The position numbers and the translations under genes were made by a program. A model generated the notes under the pieces. It did not search any database, had not been told where the DNA came from, and saw nothing but the letters and a program-made list of their open reading frames with translations. A stretch of DNA of 64,000 bases from Thiotrichales bacterium. GTDB lineage: Bacteria > Pseudomonadota > Gammaproteobacteria > Beggiatoales > Beggiatoaceae. Below are positions 47,013 to 56,211 of this stretch, one piece after another (positions within the stretch are counted from its first letter, which is position 1; each line of letters begins with the position of its first letter). The stretch is taken from positions 906,507 through 970,506 of the forward strand of contig JADGDE010000001.1 in NCBI GenBank assembly GCA_016745035.1, written 5' to 3'.

Positions 47013-49637
47013 TTAAGTTATCAACAATTGTTGTAGCTCAGGAATACACGAACCACATTGCGTTCCTGCCTGTAAGCATTCACCTATCGCCTCTACACTG
47101 CTCAAGTTTTGCTTTTCTATCGCCTCTACTAAGGTGTTTAAACCCACATTAAAGCAAGCACAAACCGTTTTGCCTTGGTCTTTCGTGCCAATAGGGGCGC
47201 TGGCTGAGAGTAAGCTTTGGCGCTCGGCGCTGTTTAACTGGTGTTCGCTATCGAGTTGTTTTAGCCATGAGCGTGAGGGCAGTTGCGGGCTGGGAGCAAT
47301 GAATAAACAGGCTTGTAGTTTAGCGTTGCTTAAATTGGCAGCGCGATAAAAACCTAAGGTTTTGTCTTCATAATCTAGCCATTGTTGCCCACCTAATAAA
47401 GCTTTTGCTTGTTCTTCCCAAGATTCAGGGCTTGCTAGTCCGGCAATTTCATATTGCCACAAATTTTTGCTGCGGCTTTTGCTCCAGTAGTCTATCCATG
47501 CGGGTATTTCTAAAGTCTGTTTGCTAAGGATAAAACCGTACCAGCGTGCAGGATAGGGGCGGATGTTTATCGGTGTGTGTTTAAATTCCGGTTGCCCTGA
47601 GAGTGGGTCAGTCAACGCGGGGATGAGTTGGCAAACTTTGGCGTTGGCAGCATATTGCGCATTCCAGTGAATCGGCATAAAAGCTGTGCCTTGGGTTTGT
47701 TTATCTGTCAGACGAGCACGGACACAGACTTGCCCTGTTTTGCTGCTGACTTGTAATAATTGCTGGTCGTCAATTTTCGCTTGTTTAGCATCCACGGGAT
47801 TGATTTCAATAAAAGGCTCACTACGATGGGCAGAAAGTCTGGCTGAAACACCTGTGCGGGTCAGGGTATGCCAATGATCCCGTACGCGCCCACTGTTGAG
47901 GCGCAGGGGATAGTCCGGCTCTAGCGCTTGTGCGGGTAAACGGGGTTTGATCGCGATAAATTGCGCTTTGCCGGTGTCAGTATAAAATTTTCCATCAGCA
48001 AATAAACGGCTGGTATCGTGATAAGTGGATAAAGGCCATTGGCGTGGACTGAGTTGCTCATAGTCCTGATGGCTTAAGGCGGTTAGCGCACTGAGATCAA
48101 AATCTCGCTCATTCTTATTTTGAAAGGCTGATAATAAGGCATGTTCTTGGAAAATATCCGCTTCCGTTTTAAAATTAAATTGCTCGCTAAACCCCATACG
48201 TTGCGCCACTTGTTGAATTATCCACCAATCTTCTTTAGCTTGCGCAACGGGGGATAAAAAGGCGCGTTGTCTGGAAATACGGCGCTCGGAGTTGGTGACT
48301 GTGCCGTTTTTCTCCCCCCATGTCTGTGCCGGGAGTTTGATATGGGCATAGGCGCTGGTGTCGGTGTCGGCGATGCAATCGGAGACGATGACCAAAGGGC
48401 AGGCTTTAAGGGCGCGTTTGACTTGTTCGCTATCGGGCAGGCTGACGGCGGGGTTGGTTGCCATTACCCACAGGGCTTTGATTTTACCTTCTTCTATCGC
48501 CTTAAATAAATCCACCGCTTTTAGCCCTTGTTGTTCGGGGATGTCGGGGGCGTTCCAGAAGGTTTTCACCAAGCTGCGGTGTTTAGGGTTCTCGATGCTC
48601 ATGTGGGCGGCGAGTTGGTTGGCAAGGCCACCGACTTCGCGCCCGCCCATGGCGTTGGGTTGACCTGTCAAAGATAAAACCCCTGTCCCTTCGCGTCCAA
48701 TGCGTCCGCTGAACAAATGACAATTAATTAAAGCATTGATTTTATCCACGCCGCTGCTGGATTGATTGATACCCTGAGAGAAGACGCTAAGGGTTTTATC
48801 AGTATTGGCAAAGCGTTGGAAAAATTCACTTAAGTCGGCATAGCTTAAGCCACAAAGTTCCGCCAGTTGTTTCATATCTGGGCTAGACTCAATCGCACTG
48901 ATAAGCGCCGCCTCTAAACCTTCGGTATGTTGTTCGGTAAAATCAGTCGCTTGTTTTTGTTGTTGGGCAAGGTAATGTAGCAAACCATTAAAAAGATAAG
49001 CATCCGTGCCGGGGTTAATCGCCAGATGCAAATCAGCAATCGCCGTGGTTTGGGTTTGACGTGGGTCGATAGCGATAATTTTAAGGGCTGGGCGTTCTTT
49101 TTTGGCTTTGACGATGCGCTGATATAAAACCGGGTGACACCAAGCGGCATTAGTGCCGACTAGAATAATTAAATCGGCCAGTTCTAGGTCTTCATAGCAG
49201 GCGGGGACGCTGTCGCTGCCAAAGGCGCGTTTGTGTGCCATGACCACGGAGGACATGCACAGGCGCGAATTGGTGTCGATGTTGGCTGAGCCGATAAAGC
49301 CTTTCATGAATTTGTTGGCTAAATAATAGTCTTCGGTTAGCAGTTGTCCTGAGACGTAGAAGGCGACGGAGTCTTTGCCGTGTTTTTTTATGGTTTGCTC
49401 TAGGCCATCGGCAACGGTGTCTAGGGCGGTGTCCCAATCGACAGTTTTGCCTTTGATTTGTGGGTATAGCAAGCGTTTGGGGTGTTCTAGGGTGTCGGCT
49501 AGGGCTGCGCCTTTGGAGCAGATGCGCCCGTAGTTGGCGGGGTGTTCTGGGTCGCCGCTGACTTTGTAGCCGTCTTCGCTTTGGCTGATGATAAGGCCGC
49601 AGCCTGTGCCACAATAGGGGCAGGTGGTTTTGGTCAT
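47013..49637 (-). CDS. nasA: Assimilatory nitrate reductase, large catalytic subunit, with C-terminal [2Fe-2S] domain
   Basis: 874 residues, cytoplasmic (no Tat signal). The N-terminal [4Fe-4S] site is 'CPYCGTGCGLII' plus 'GRICSKG'. 'SRLCMSSVVMAHKRAFGSD' holds the Mo-ligand Cys of Nas/Nap-type nitrate reductases. The dinucleotide-binding domain is about 600-740. The last ~60 residues form a Bfd-like [2Fe-2S] domain ('VCACFNVG' and 'CGSCIPEL'), a known variant that receives electrons directly. Reduces nitrate to nitrite for nirBD encoded upstream. A palindrome cluster separates it from nirD. Confidence 0.95.
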   Translation of the reverse strand: MTKTTCPYCGTGCGLIISQSEDGYKVSGDPEHPANYGRICSKGAALADTLEHPKRLLYPQIKGKTVDWDTALDTVADGLEQTIKKHGKDSVAFYVSGQLLTEDYYLANKFMKGFIGSANIDTNSRLCMSSVVMAHKRAFGSDSVPACYEDLELADLIILVGTNAAWCHPVLYQRIVKAKKERPALKIIAIDPRQTQTTAIADLHLAINPGTDAYLFNGLLHYLAQQQKQATDFTEQHTEGLEAALISAIESSPDMKQLAELCGLSYADLSEFFQRFANTDKTLSVFSQGINQSSSGVDKINALINCHLFSGRIGREGTGVLSLTGQPNAMGGREVGGLANQLAAHMSIENPKHRSLVKTFWNAPDIPEQQGLKAVDLFKAIEEGKIKALWVMATNPAVSLPDSEQVKRALKACPLVIVSDCIADTDTSAYAHIKLPAQTWGEKNGTVTNSERRISRQRAFLSPVAQAKEDWWIIQQVAQRMGFSEQFNFKTEADIFQEHALLSAFQNKNERDFDLSALTALSHQDYEQLSPRQWPLSTYHDTSRLFADGKFYTDTGKAQFIAIKPRLPAQALEPDYPLRLNSGRVRDHWHTLTRTGVSARLSAHRSEPFIEINPVDAKQAKIDDQQLLQVSSKTGQVCVRARLTDKQTQGTAFMPIHWNAQYAANAKVCQLIPALTDPLSGQPEFKHTPINIRPYPARWYGFILSKQTLEIPAWIDYWSKSRSKNLWQYEIAGLASPESWEEQAKALLGGQQWLDYEDKTLGFYRAANLSNAKLQACLFIAPSPQLPSRSWLKQLDSEHQLNSAERQSLLSASAPIGTKDQGKTVCACFNVGLNTLVEAIEKQNLSSVEAIGECLQAGTQCGSCIPELQQLLIT

Positions 49638-49665
49638 GGGAACTGTCCTTGTTTAGACGCGCCAA

Positions 49666-49850
49666 GCCCCAACGGGGCGCAATCCATATAGCCTAGGGCA
49701 ACGCCCTAGGTGTTGGGTTCAACGGTTTAAGCCCTGAAAGGGCGATATATAACGCCATTTTATTACGCCCCTTCAGGGCTTGCCTCTTATTAATTATCTC
49801 AGCCCTAGGGCGTTGCCCTAGGCTGTATAGATTACGCCCTTTCAGGGCTT
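49666..49850. repeat. Palindrome-cluster repeat (REP-like), copy 1, between nirD and nasA
   Basis: About 185 bp of alternating hairpins: GCCCCAACGGGGC, CCTAGGGCAACGCCCTAGG, AGCCCTGAAAGGGCG, GCCCCTTCAGGGC, CCTAGGGCGTTGCCCTAGG and CGCCCTTTCAGGGC. The set is itself roughly symmetric. It starts five bases after the nirD stop on the minus strand. The same series occurs at about 54399-54580 in the same order. Confidence 0.85.
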
Positions 49851-49854
49851 TATA

Positions 49855-50178
49855 TCACGCTTTAGCATTTACAGCGCGTAAGAAAATATCTTCCCCGACC
49901 ACCTTCACTTCAAAGCGCTCAGTACAGCCCGTATCCGCCCCCTGCGCCTCGCCAGTCGCCAAATCAATCTGCCAATTATGCAAAGGACAAGTCACTTGCC
50001 CACCGTGGACAATGCCCTCAGACAAAGGCCCGCCTTTGTGCGGACAACGGTTATTCAAAGCAAAGACCTTATCCTCAGCGGTACGAAAAATTGCAATCTC
50101 GCCCTCGTTGTGACGATAAATCCGCGCTCCCAAGACTGGCACATCGGCAAGCTGTGCGACTTTAATCCAATCATCCAT
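49855..50178 (-). CDS. nirD: Nitrite reductase (NADH) small subunit NirD
   Basis: 107 residues from ATG 50178, chosen because GGAG lies seven bases upstream; the frame continues further into nirB but without a better start. The Rieske-like fold has 'CPHKGGPLSEG' and 'VTCPLHNWQIDLATGE', with both Cys-His pairs retained, so a [2Fe-2S] cluster is likely. It pairs with NirB encoded two bases upstream. Confidence 0.95.
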   Translation of the reverse strand: MDDWIKVAQLADVPVLGARIYRHNEGEIAIFRTAEDKVFALNNRCPHKGGPLSEGIVHGGQVTCPLHNWQIDLATGEAQGADTGCTERFEVKVVGEDIFLRAVNAKA

Positions 50179-50180
50179 GT

Positions 50181-52610
50181 TTATTCTCCACTCAAGGGGG
50201 TAAATTCGTGCGCTTGTGACCCTTCTGCCCGAGGTTGCCACGGGTCGCGCTCGGTGTTTTCTTGCGACACATCAAAACGTTGTGCCAAAGTTTGACGCAC
50301 CGTATCATCCGCTAAGGTATCTTTGATATAGCTCAAACCCGCCCGTTCAACCCAAGGCGCAGTGCGCTCTAAATAGCGTGCTTGCTCGCGATACAATTGT
50401 ACAAAAGCGGCGCAATACTCTAAAACTTCTTCTTCAGTTTTGACCTTGCAAAGTAAATCCGTTACCCGCACTTTCACACCGCCATTGCCGCCGATATGCA
50501 GCTCAAAGCCGGCATCAACACAGACCACACCGAAGTCTTTAATGGTCGCCTCAGCACAGTTACGTGGACACCCCGACACCGCCAGCTTGAATTTGTGCGG
50601 CATCCAAGAACCCCACGTTAATTGCTCCAGCTTCACGCCCAAGCCGGTCGAGTCTTGTGTACCAAAACGACACCAATTTTTGCCCACGCAAGTTTTCACC
50701 GTGCGCATGGCCTTACCATAAGCATGACCTGAGACAAAACCCGCCGCGTATAAGTCTTGCCACATGGCAGGCAGGTCTTCTTTTTTAACCCCAAACAAAT
50801 CAATCCGTTGTCCGCCAGTGACTTTCACCTCGGGGACATCAAATTTCTCCGCCACATCAGCAATGGCGCGCAGTTCTTTGGGATTGGTCAGCCCACCCCA
50901 CATACGTGGTACAACCGAATACGTGCCATCTTTTTGGATATTGCCATGCGCCCGTTCGTTGATAAAACGCGATTGTGGGTCATCTTGATAGTCTGTTGGC
51001 CAGTTCGCCATCAGGTAATAGTTCAAAGCCGGACGGCACACATGACAACCATTGGGCGTTTGCCAAGCCAATTGCTTAAACAGCGTATCCATAGATTTTA
51101 ACGGCACGGTTTTAATCGCTTGTATGACTTCATCATGGCTGTGTTCGGTACAAGTACACAGCGGTTTTTTGCTTGGGGTTTGAGAATAATCACCGCCCAA
51201 AACATGCGCCATCACCGACTCGACTAAGCCCGTGCAAGAGCCACAAGAGCCAGAGGCTTTGGTATGGCTGCGGACTTCATCTAAAGTAAAGAGTTTTTTC
51301 TCATGAATGGCTTTGACAATATCGCCTTTGCAGACCCCGTTACAGCCGCAAATCTCAGTATCATCGGACATATTGGCGATGGAGCTAACCACGCCATGCC
51401 CGGAATCACCGATATGTGCTTGTCCAAACAAGAGTTTATCGCGGTAAGCACTGATGTCTGTGCCCTCACGCATCAGTTGGAAATACCAAGCACTGTCTAA
51501 GGTATCGCCATAGAGTACCGCGCCGACGATCTTATCTTCTTGCAAATTGAGCTTTTTATACACGCCAGCGCTGGGGTCACGAAAAACAATGCTCTCGCTG
51601 TCTTCGTTGCCGAGAAAATCCCCGGCTGAGAATAAATCAACCCCCGTGACTTTGAGCTTGGTTGAAGTCACCGAGCCTTCATAGCGGGCGATACCAAATT
51701 CGGCTAAATGGTTGGCACAGACCTTGGCTTGTTCAAACAAAGGCGCGACCAGCCCATAGCCCATGTTGCGGTGTTGTACACACTCGCCGACCGCATAAAT
51801 GCGCGGGTCGTGGGTTTGCAGGGTATCGTTAACGACAATCCCGCGTTCGCAATAAATACCCGCCTGCTGCGCCAGTTCAATCTCAGCGCGAATCCCCACA
51901 GCCATGACCACTAAATCGGTCTCTATGCTGCTGCCATCACTAAATTGCAGGGCTTCGACTTTGTCCTCTCCTAAAATCGCGCTGCTTTGTTTTTCTAGTA
52001 AAAAGTGTAGGCCTTTGGATTCTAGCTCAGCCTGTAATAGCCCAGCGGCGGGTTTATCGAGTTGCCTTTCCATCAGCGTGTCCATTAAATGTACCACGCT
52101 GACATCCATGCCTTGTTTCATCAAACCATTGGCGGCTTCCAAACCTAATAGCCCACCACCGATGACCACGGCGCGTTTACCAGTTTTAGCCGCATCAAGC
52201 ATGGCGTTGACATCGTGAATATCACGAAAGCCGACCACGCCGTTTAGCTCAGCGCCAGGAATGGGGATGATAAAGGGCTTCGAGCCTGTGGCAATCAAGA
52301 GGCGGTTATAGTCGGCAACCTTGCCGCTTTGGCTAATGACTTCGCGTTTAATACGGTCGATTTTAACCACCGGATCGCCGGTGATTAAGTCGATATTGTT
52401 TTCTTCATACCATGACAAAGGGTTGCTGATAATTTCATCAAACTGCTTTTCTCCGGCTAAAACTGGGGAGAGCATGATGCGGTTATAGTTCGGGTGTGGC
52501 TCTGCGCCAAAAACCGTGATGTCGTATTGTTTGCCTTTGAGTTTGAGCAGTTCTTCTAAGGCACGAATGCCTGCCATGCCGTTGCCGATTAGGACCAGTT
52601 TATCGTTCAT
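50181..52610 (-). CDS. nirB: Nitrite reductase (NADH) large subunit NirB
   Basis: 809 residues. FAD- and NAD-binding domains ('LVLIGNGMAGIRALEELL', 'AVVIGGGLLGLEAANGL'), a Bfd-like [2Fe-2S] domain ('CGCNGVCKG', 'SCGSCTGL'), and the siroheme/[4Fe-4S] domain with 'TCVGKNWCRFG' and 'SGCPRNCAEA'. Reduces nitrite to ammonium in the cytoplasm with NADH. AGGAAT precedes the start. Confidence 0.97.
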   Translation of the reverse strand: MNDKLVLIGNGMAGIRALEELLKLKGKQYDITVFGAEPHPNYNRIMLSPVLAGEKQFDEIISNPLSWYEENNIDLITGDPVVKIDRIKREVISQSGKVADYNRLLIATGSKPFIIPIPGAELNGVVGFRDIHDVNAMLDAAKTGKRAVVIGGGLLGLEAANGLMKQGMDVSVVHLMDTLMERQLDKPAAGLLQAELESKGLHFLLEKQSSAILGEDKVEALQFSDGSSIETDLVVMAVGIRAEIELAQQAGIYCERGIVVNDTLQTHDPRIYAVGECVQHRNMGYGLVAPLFEQAKVCANHLAEFGIARYEGSVTSTKLKVTGVDLFSAGDFLGNEDSESIVFRDPSAGVYKKLNLQEDKIVGAVLYGDTLDSAWYFQLMREGTDISAYRDKLLFGQAHIGDSGHGVVSSIANMSDDTEICGCNGVCKGDIVKAIHEKKLFTLDEVRSHTKASGSCGSCTGLVESVMAHVLGGDYSQTPSKKPLCTCTEHSHDEVIQAIKTVPLKSMDTLFKQLAWQTPNGCHVCRPALNYYLMANWPTDYQDDPQSRFINERAHGNIQKDGTYSVVPRMWGGLTNPKELRAIADVAEKFDVPEVKVTGGQRIDLFGVKKEDLPAMWQDLYAAGFVSGHAYGKAMRTVKTCVGKNWCRFGTQDSTGLGVKLEQLTWGSWMPHKFKLAVSGCPRNCAEATIKDFGVVCVDAGFELHIGGNGGVKVRVTDLLCKVKTEEEVLEYCAAFVQLYREQARYLERTAPWVERAGLSYIKDTLADDTVRQTLAQRFDVSQENTERDPWQPRAEGSQAHEFTPLSGE

Positions 52611-52622
52611 TATGTTATTCCT

Positions 52623-53417
52623 TTAATCATCAGCTGGATTGCGCTGTTTTTGATATAAAAACTCAACCACCGCTGCCCGACAACGGTTGTACTCATCATT
52701 GGTCATCAAATCGACCCGATTGCGCGGGCGTTCCAAATCCACTTTGACAATCTCGCCAATAGTCGCCGCTGGCCCGTTGGTCATCATTACAATCCGATCC
52801 GAGAGCAATACCGCCTCATCAACATCATGGGTAATCATGATCACGGTGTTATTCAGATCGTTTTGAATTTCCATCAAACTGTCTTGCATATGCGCCCGTG
52901 TCAGCGCATCCAGCGCCCCAAACGGCTCATCCATGAGCAACACGGTTGGCTGCATGGCTAAAGCGCGGGCGATCCCTACCCGCTGCTTCATTCCCCCCGA
53001 AATCTCATCTGGTCGTTTGTGCATGGCGTGATCCATGTGTACCAAATGTAGATTATGCTCAATCCACTCCCTCATCTCTTGGCGGCTTTTTTTATGTTTA
53101 AATACCCGTTGTACCGCTAATTCGACGTTTTCATAAGCACTAAGCCACGGCAATAGCGAATGGTTTTGAAATACCACTGCCCGCTCAGGGCCAGGCTCAT
53201 CGACTTCGTGCCCATTTAAAACCACCCCGCCTGTGGTGGCTTGGTGTAAGCCAGCGACGATATTTAATACTGTTGATTTACCACAGCCAGAGTGCCCGAT
53301 TAAAGATACGAATTCACCTTGGTCAATTTGTAAATTCACCCCATCCAAGGCGATATAATCCCCACTGGGGGTCGGAAAAACCTTCGAGACATGATCGATA
53401 TGTAAATGCGATAACAT
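52623..53417 (-). CDS. Nitrate ABC transporter ATP-binding protein (NrtD-like)
   Basis: 264 residues. Walker A '[17 protein letters not shown]', Q-loop, signature '[17 protein letters not shown]', Walker B '[14 protein letters not shown]', and H-loop '[10 protein letters not shown]' are all intact. Closest to the NrtC/NrtD/SsuB type. It lacks the solute-binding-like extension of cyanobacterial NrtC. AGGAG precedes the start. Lies between nirB and the permease gene. Confidence 0.9.
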   Translation of the reverse strand: MLSHLHIDHVSKVFPTPSGDYIALDGVNLQIDQGEFVSLIGHSGCGKSTVLNIVAGLHQATTGGVVLNGHEVDEPGPERAVVFQNHSLLPWLSAYENVELAVQRVFKHKKSRQEMREWIEHNLHLVHMDHAMHKRPDEISGGMKQRVGIARALAMQPTVLLMDEPFGALDALTRAHMQDSLMEIQNDLNNTVIMITHDVDEAVLLSDRIVMMTNGPAATIGEIVKVDLERPRNRVDLMTNDEYNRCRAAVVEFLYQKQRNPADD

Positions 53418-53426
53418 GCAATGCTC

Positions 53427-54383
53427 CTAGCGTAAAACCGCGCTTTTATCCCAAGAAAAAGCCCGTTGCAACATCAACATGCCCCTATCGAGAATAAAAC
53501 CTAAAATACCAATCACCAGCACAGCGACCATGATGCGCCCTAAAGAATTAGAACTGCCGTTTTGAAACTCATCCCAAACGAATTTGCCCAAGCCGGGGTT
53601 TTGCGCCAACATCTCAGCGGCGATTAAAACCATCCAGCCGATACTTAAGCTCAAACGTAAACCGGTAAAAATCATGGGGATTGAAGAAGGTAAAACGATT
53701 TTGCGCACATGGGTAAACCAATTCAGGCGCAAGACTTGACTAACATTAAGTAAATCTTTATCAATGCTCGAGACCCCAACGGCGGTATTAATTAGCGTCG
53801 GCCACAAACAGCACAAGGTCACGGTAATCGCCGAGGTAACAAAGGATTTGGAAAACATCGGATCTTGGCTGACATAGACGGCACTGACCACCATCGTCAC
53901 CAAAGGCAACCACGCTAAGGGCGAGACCGGTTTGAATATCTGCACGATGGGATTGATGGCGCGGTACATGGTATTGCTCAGCCCAGAGACAATACCTAAG
54001 GGAATCGCAATCAAAGAGCCAATGATAAAGCCGACGAAGACCGTGCCCAAGCTGGTGAAAATTTGGTCAAAAAAGGTCGGTTTGCCTGTGTACTGCCGGA
54101 TTTTGATTTTTGCATTCGGATCCCGTTCTAGTTTTTTGGCATTACGTTCAGCTTGGCGCTGATAAAAAGCGGCTTCTTTTTCTCGCTCATTATTGTGTTC
54201 TGTCACCAAGCCTTTAAATTGCCCCCAAACAGCGACAGGACCTGGGATTTGCCCTAAGGAAGTCTTAATTTGGCTGGCGGAAAAATCCCAGATGGTTAAA
54301 GAGAATAAGATAGCGATAAAAGGCACAAATAGGCTGTGTAATATCGCGGCGGGGCGCGTGTTTTTAAGTGCCGTCAATGGCAT
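53427..54383 (-). CDS. nrtB: Nitrate ABC transporter permease (NrtB-like)
   Basis: 318 residues with about six membrane segments and the EAA loop typical of NrtB/SsuC/TauC permeases ('LIAAEMLAQNPGLGKFVWDE'). An unusual charged stretch between the first and second membrane segments ('EREKEAAFYQRQAERNAKKL') is present, as in other NrtB proteins with a periplasmic insertion. AAGGAGA precedes ATG 54383. Confidence 0.9.
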   Translation of the reverse strand: MPLTALKNTRPAAILHSLFVPFIAILFSLTIWDFSASQIKTSLGQIPGPVAVWGQFKGLVTEHNNEREKEAAFYQRQAERNAKKLERDPNAKIKIRQYTGKPTFFDQIFTSLGTVFVGFIIGSLIAIPLGIVSGLSNTMYRAINPIVQIFKPVSPLAWLPLVTMVVSAVYVSQDPMFSKSFVTSAITVTLCCLWPTLINTAVGVSSIDKDLLNVSQVLRLNWFTHVRKIVLPSSIPMIFTGLRLSLSIGWMVLIAAEMLAQNPGLGKFVWDEFQNGSSNSLGRIMVAVLVIGILGFILDRGMLMLQRAFSWDKSAVLR

Positions 54384-54398
54384 GTTTTGTCTCCTTAT

Positions 54399-54580
54399 AG
54401 CCCCAACGGGGCGGTATTCATATAGCCTAGGGCATCGCCCTAGGTTAATTGAATGGCTATTGTTAAGCCCTGAAGGGGCGAAATAAGATGCGATATGTCG
54501 CCCTTTCAGGGCTGAGACTTTGTTATATCGTTTTCCTAGGGCGTTGCCCTAGGCTTTATAGATTGCGCCCCTTTGGGGCT
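54399..54580. repeat. Palindrome-cluster repeat (REP-like), copy 2, between nrtA and nrtB
   Basis: About 182 bp with the same ordered hairpins as the copy at 49666-49850: GCCCCAACGGGGC, CCTAGGGCATCGCCCTAGG, AGCCCTGAAGGGGCG, CGCCCTTTCAGGGC, CCTAGGGCGTTGCCCTAGG and GCGCCCCTTTGGGGC. Several arms differ by paired (compensatory) changes. It begins about five bases after the nrtA stop on the minus strand and may lower downstream expression or stabilise nrtA mRNA. Confidence 0.85.
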
Positions 54581-54585
54581 ATACA

Positions 54586-55962
54586 TCAAAGTTGATCTTT
54601 CGCCTTCAAACCAATCGGGAACGACTCCAAATACTCGGTTGGTTTAGAACCATCAAAGGTAATCTCATCGATAAACTCAGACTGCGGCGCACGAAAACCA
54701 CTTTCTTTGTCAAAATCAGGGAAATCTTCTGCTTTCGCTTTGCCCTCTGCAATCAACTCTTTAGCAGCAAATGCATACAAATCAGGACGGTAAACCGATT
54801 TCGCGGTTTCCATATACCAATTATCATCTTTATGCTCAGCGATTTGCCCCCAACGGCGCATTTGGGTCAAATACCAAACGGCATCAGAGTAATAAGGATA
54901 GGTGGCGAAATAACGGAAAAAGACATTAAAATCAGGCACGCTGCGTTTATCGCCTTTTTCATACTCAAACGTCCCGGTCATGGAGTTGGCAATGACCTCA
55001 TAATCCGCCCCGACATACTCCGAGCGAGACATGATTTTCGCCGCCTCTTTGCGGTTCTCTAAACCGCCTTGATCCAACCACATCGCTGCCCGAATCAAGG
55101 CTTTCAACACGCCTTTATGGGTATTAGGGTTTTTATCTGCCCAAGTTTTAGAAACACCAAAGACTTTCTCAGGGTTATTTTTCCAGATTTCATAATCGGT
55201 AATCACGGGCACACCGATGTCCTTAAACACCGCTTGCTGGTTCCATGGCTCGCCAACGCAATAACCCAAAATTGTCCCCGCTTCTAAGGTTGCGGGCATT
55301 TGTGGCGGTGGGGTAACAGACAAGAGCGCATCAGCATCAATTTGACCGCTGACATCGCCTTTATGGGGGGCGTAGAAACCAGGGTGAATGCCACCAGCGG
55401 CGAGCCAATAACGCAGCTCATAATTGTGGGTAGAGACAGGGAAAACCATGCCCATATTAAAAGGCTTGCCCGCCTCTTTAAATTCCTCAACCACAGGCTT
55501 GAGGGCATCGGCCTTAATCGGATGCACAGGCTTGCCATCTTTAGTTGGGATATGTGGCTTCATCGCCTCCCAAATGGCTTTCGAGACCGTAATCCCATTG
55601 CCGTTCAAGTCCATCGAAAAGGCAGTGACAATATGCGCCTTCGTACCATAACCAATGGTTGCGCCCAAAGGTTGCCCGGCGAGCATATGCGCTCCGTCCA
55701 ATTCCCCATCAATCACCCGGTCAAGCAAGACTTTCCAATTCGCCTGCGCTTCTAAAGTGACGTATAAGCCCTCATCCTCAAAGTAGCCCTTTTCATAGGC
55801 AATCGCCAAAGGAGCCATGTCGGTGAGCTTAATAAAACCAAACTTGAGTTCTTCTTTTTCCAAATCGAGGGTTTCAGCATGAGCGGTAAAACTTAAAGCG
55901 CCCAATATGGCCGAAATTAACCAAGGCTTGCTAAACCCAGCTAAGGTGATTTTTTTTAACAT
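54586..55962 (-). CDS. nrtA: Nitrate ABC transporter substrate-binding protein (NrtA-like)
   Basis: 458 residues with a Sec signal ('[16 protein letters not shown]') and the NrtA/SsuA-type fold: '[20 protein letters not shown]' and the NrtA-like region '[19 protein letters not shown]'. No lipobox Cys is visible, so it is probably free in the periplasm. First gene of the nitrate operon. AGGAAG precedes the start. A possible -24/-12 promoter lies 30-60 bases upstream. Confidence 0.93.
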   Translation of the reverse strand: MLKKITLAGFSKPWLISAILGALSFTAHAETLDLEKEELKFGFIKLTDMAPLAIAYEKGYFEDEGLYVTLEAQANWKVLLDRVIDGELDGAHMLAGQPLGATIGYGTKAHIVTAFSMDLNGNGITVSKAIWEAMKPHIPTKDGKPVHPIKADALKPVVEEFKEAGKPFNMGMVFPVSTHNYELRYWLAAGGIHPGFYAPHKGDVSGQIDADALLSVTPPPQMPATLEAGTILGYCVGEPWNQQAVFKDIGVPVITDYEIWKNNPEKVFGVSKTWADKNPNTHKGVLKALIRAAMWLDQGGLENRKEAAKIMSRSEYVGADYEVIANSMTGTFEYEKGDKRSVPDFNVFFRYFATYPYYSDAVWYLTQMRRWGQIAEHKDDNWYMETAKSVYRPDLYAFAAKELIAEGKAKAEDFPDFDKESGFRAPQSEFIDEITFDGSKPTEYLESFPIGLKAKDQL

Positions 55963-56002
55963 AACTCACTTCCTGTGCAGTAAATAAGGTAGTGCTAATA
56001 TG

Positions 56003-56018
56003 TCAATTAGTGTGCCAA
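56003..56018 (-). promoter_or_regulatory. Sigma-54-like promoter candidate of the nitrate assimilation operon
   Basis: Minus strand TTGGCACACTAATTGA: a perfect TGGCAC -24 element and TTG at the -12 element with correct ten-base spacing, but the usual GC is GA. Transcription would start near 55992, about 30 bases before nrtA. RpoN control of nitrate assimilation is common. The mismatch at a key base leaves this uncertain. Confidence 0.45.
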
Positions 56019-56211
56019 GCGAAAATTATTTTTTTATTATTAAAAATCAATAAATTATAAATTTAAGTAGTAAGATCGCTTGCATCATAACAGCGCATCA
56101 GACCTCAATGTATGCACTAAAAATAAGCAAATTTTTGCAAAAAACACCAATATGACGATGAGAATAGATTTTTATCCGCTCTGATTTCGAGGTTTGGTTT
56201 ATACTGCGCCG

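Noticed and set aside
49192..49665. Arg/His-rich open frame overlapping the start of nasA
   Set aside because: Out-of-frame shadow of a well-supported gene, with biased composition typical of such shadows.
50179..50241. N-terminal extension of nirD
   Set aside because: The stretch overlaps the 3' end of nirB and its translation is unlike NirD. ATG 50178 has a good ribosome binding site.
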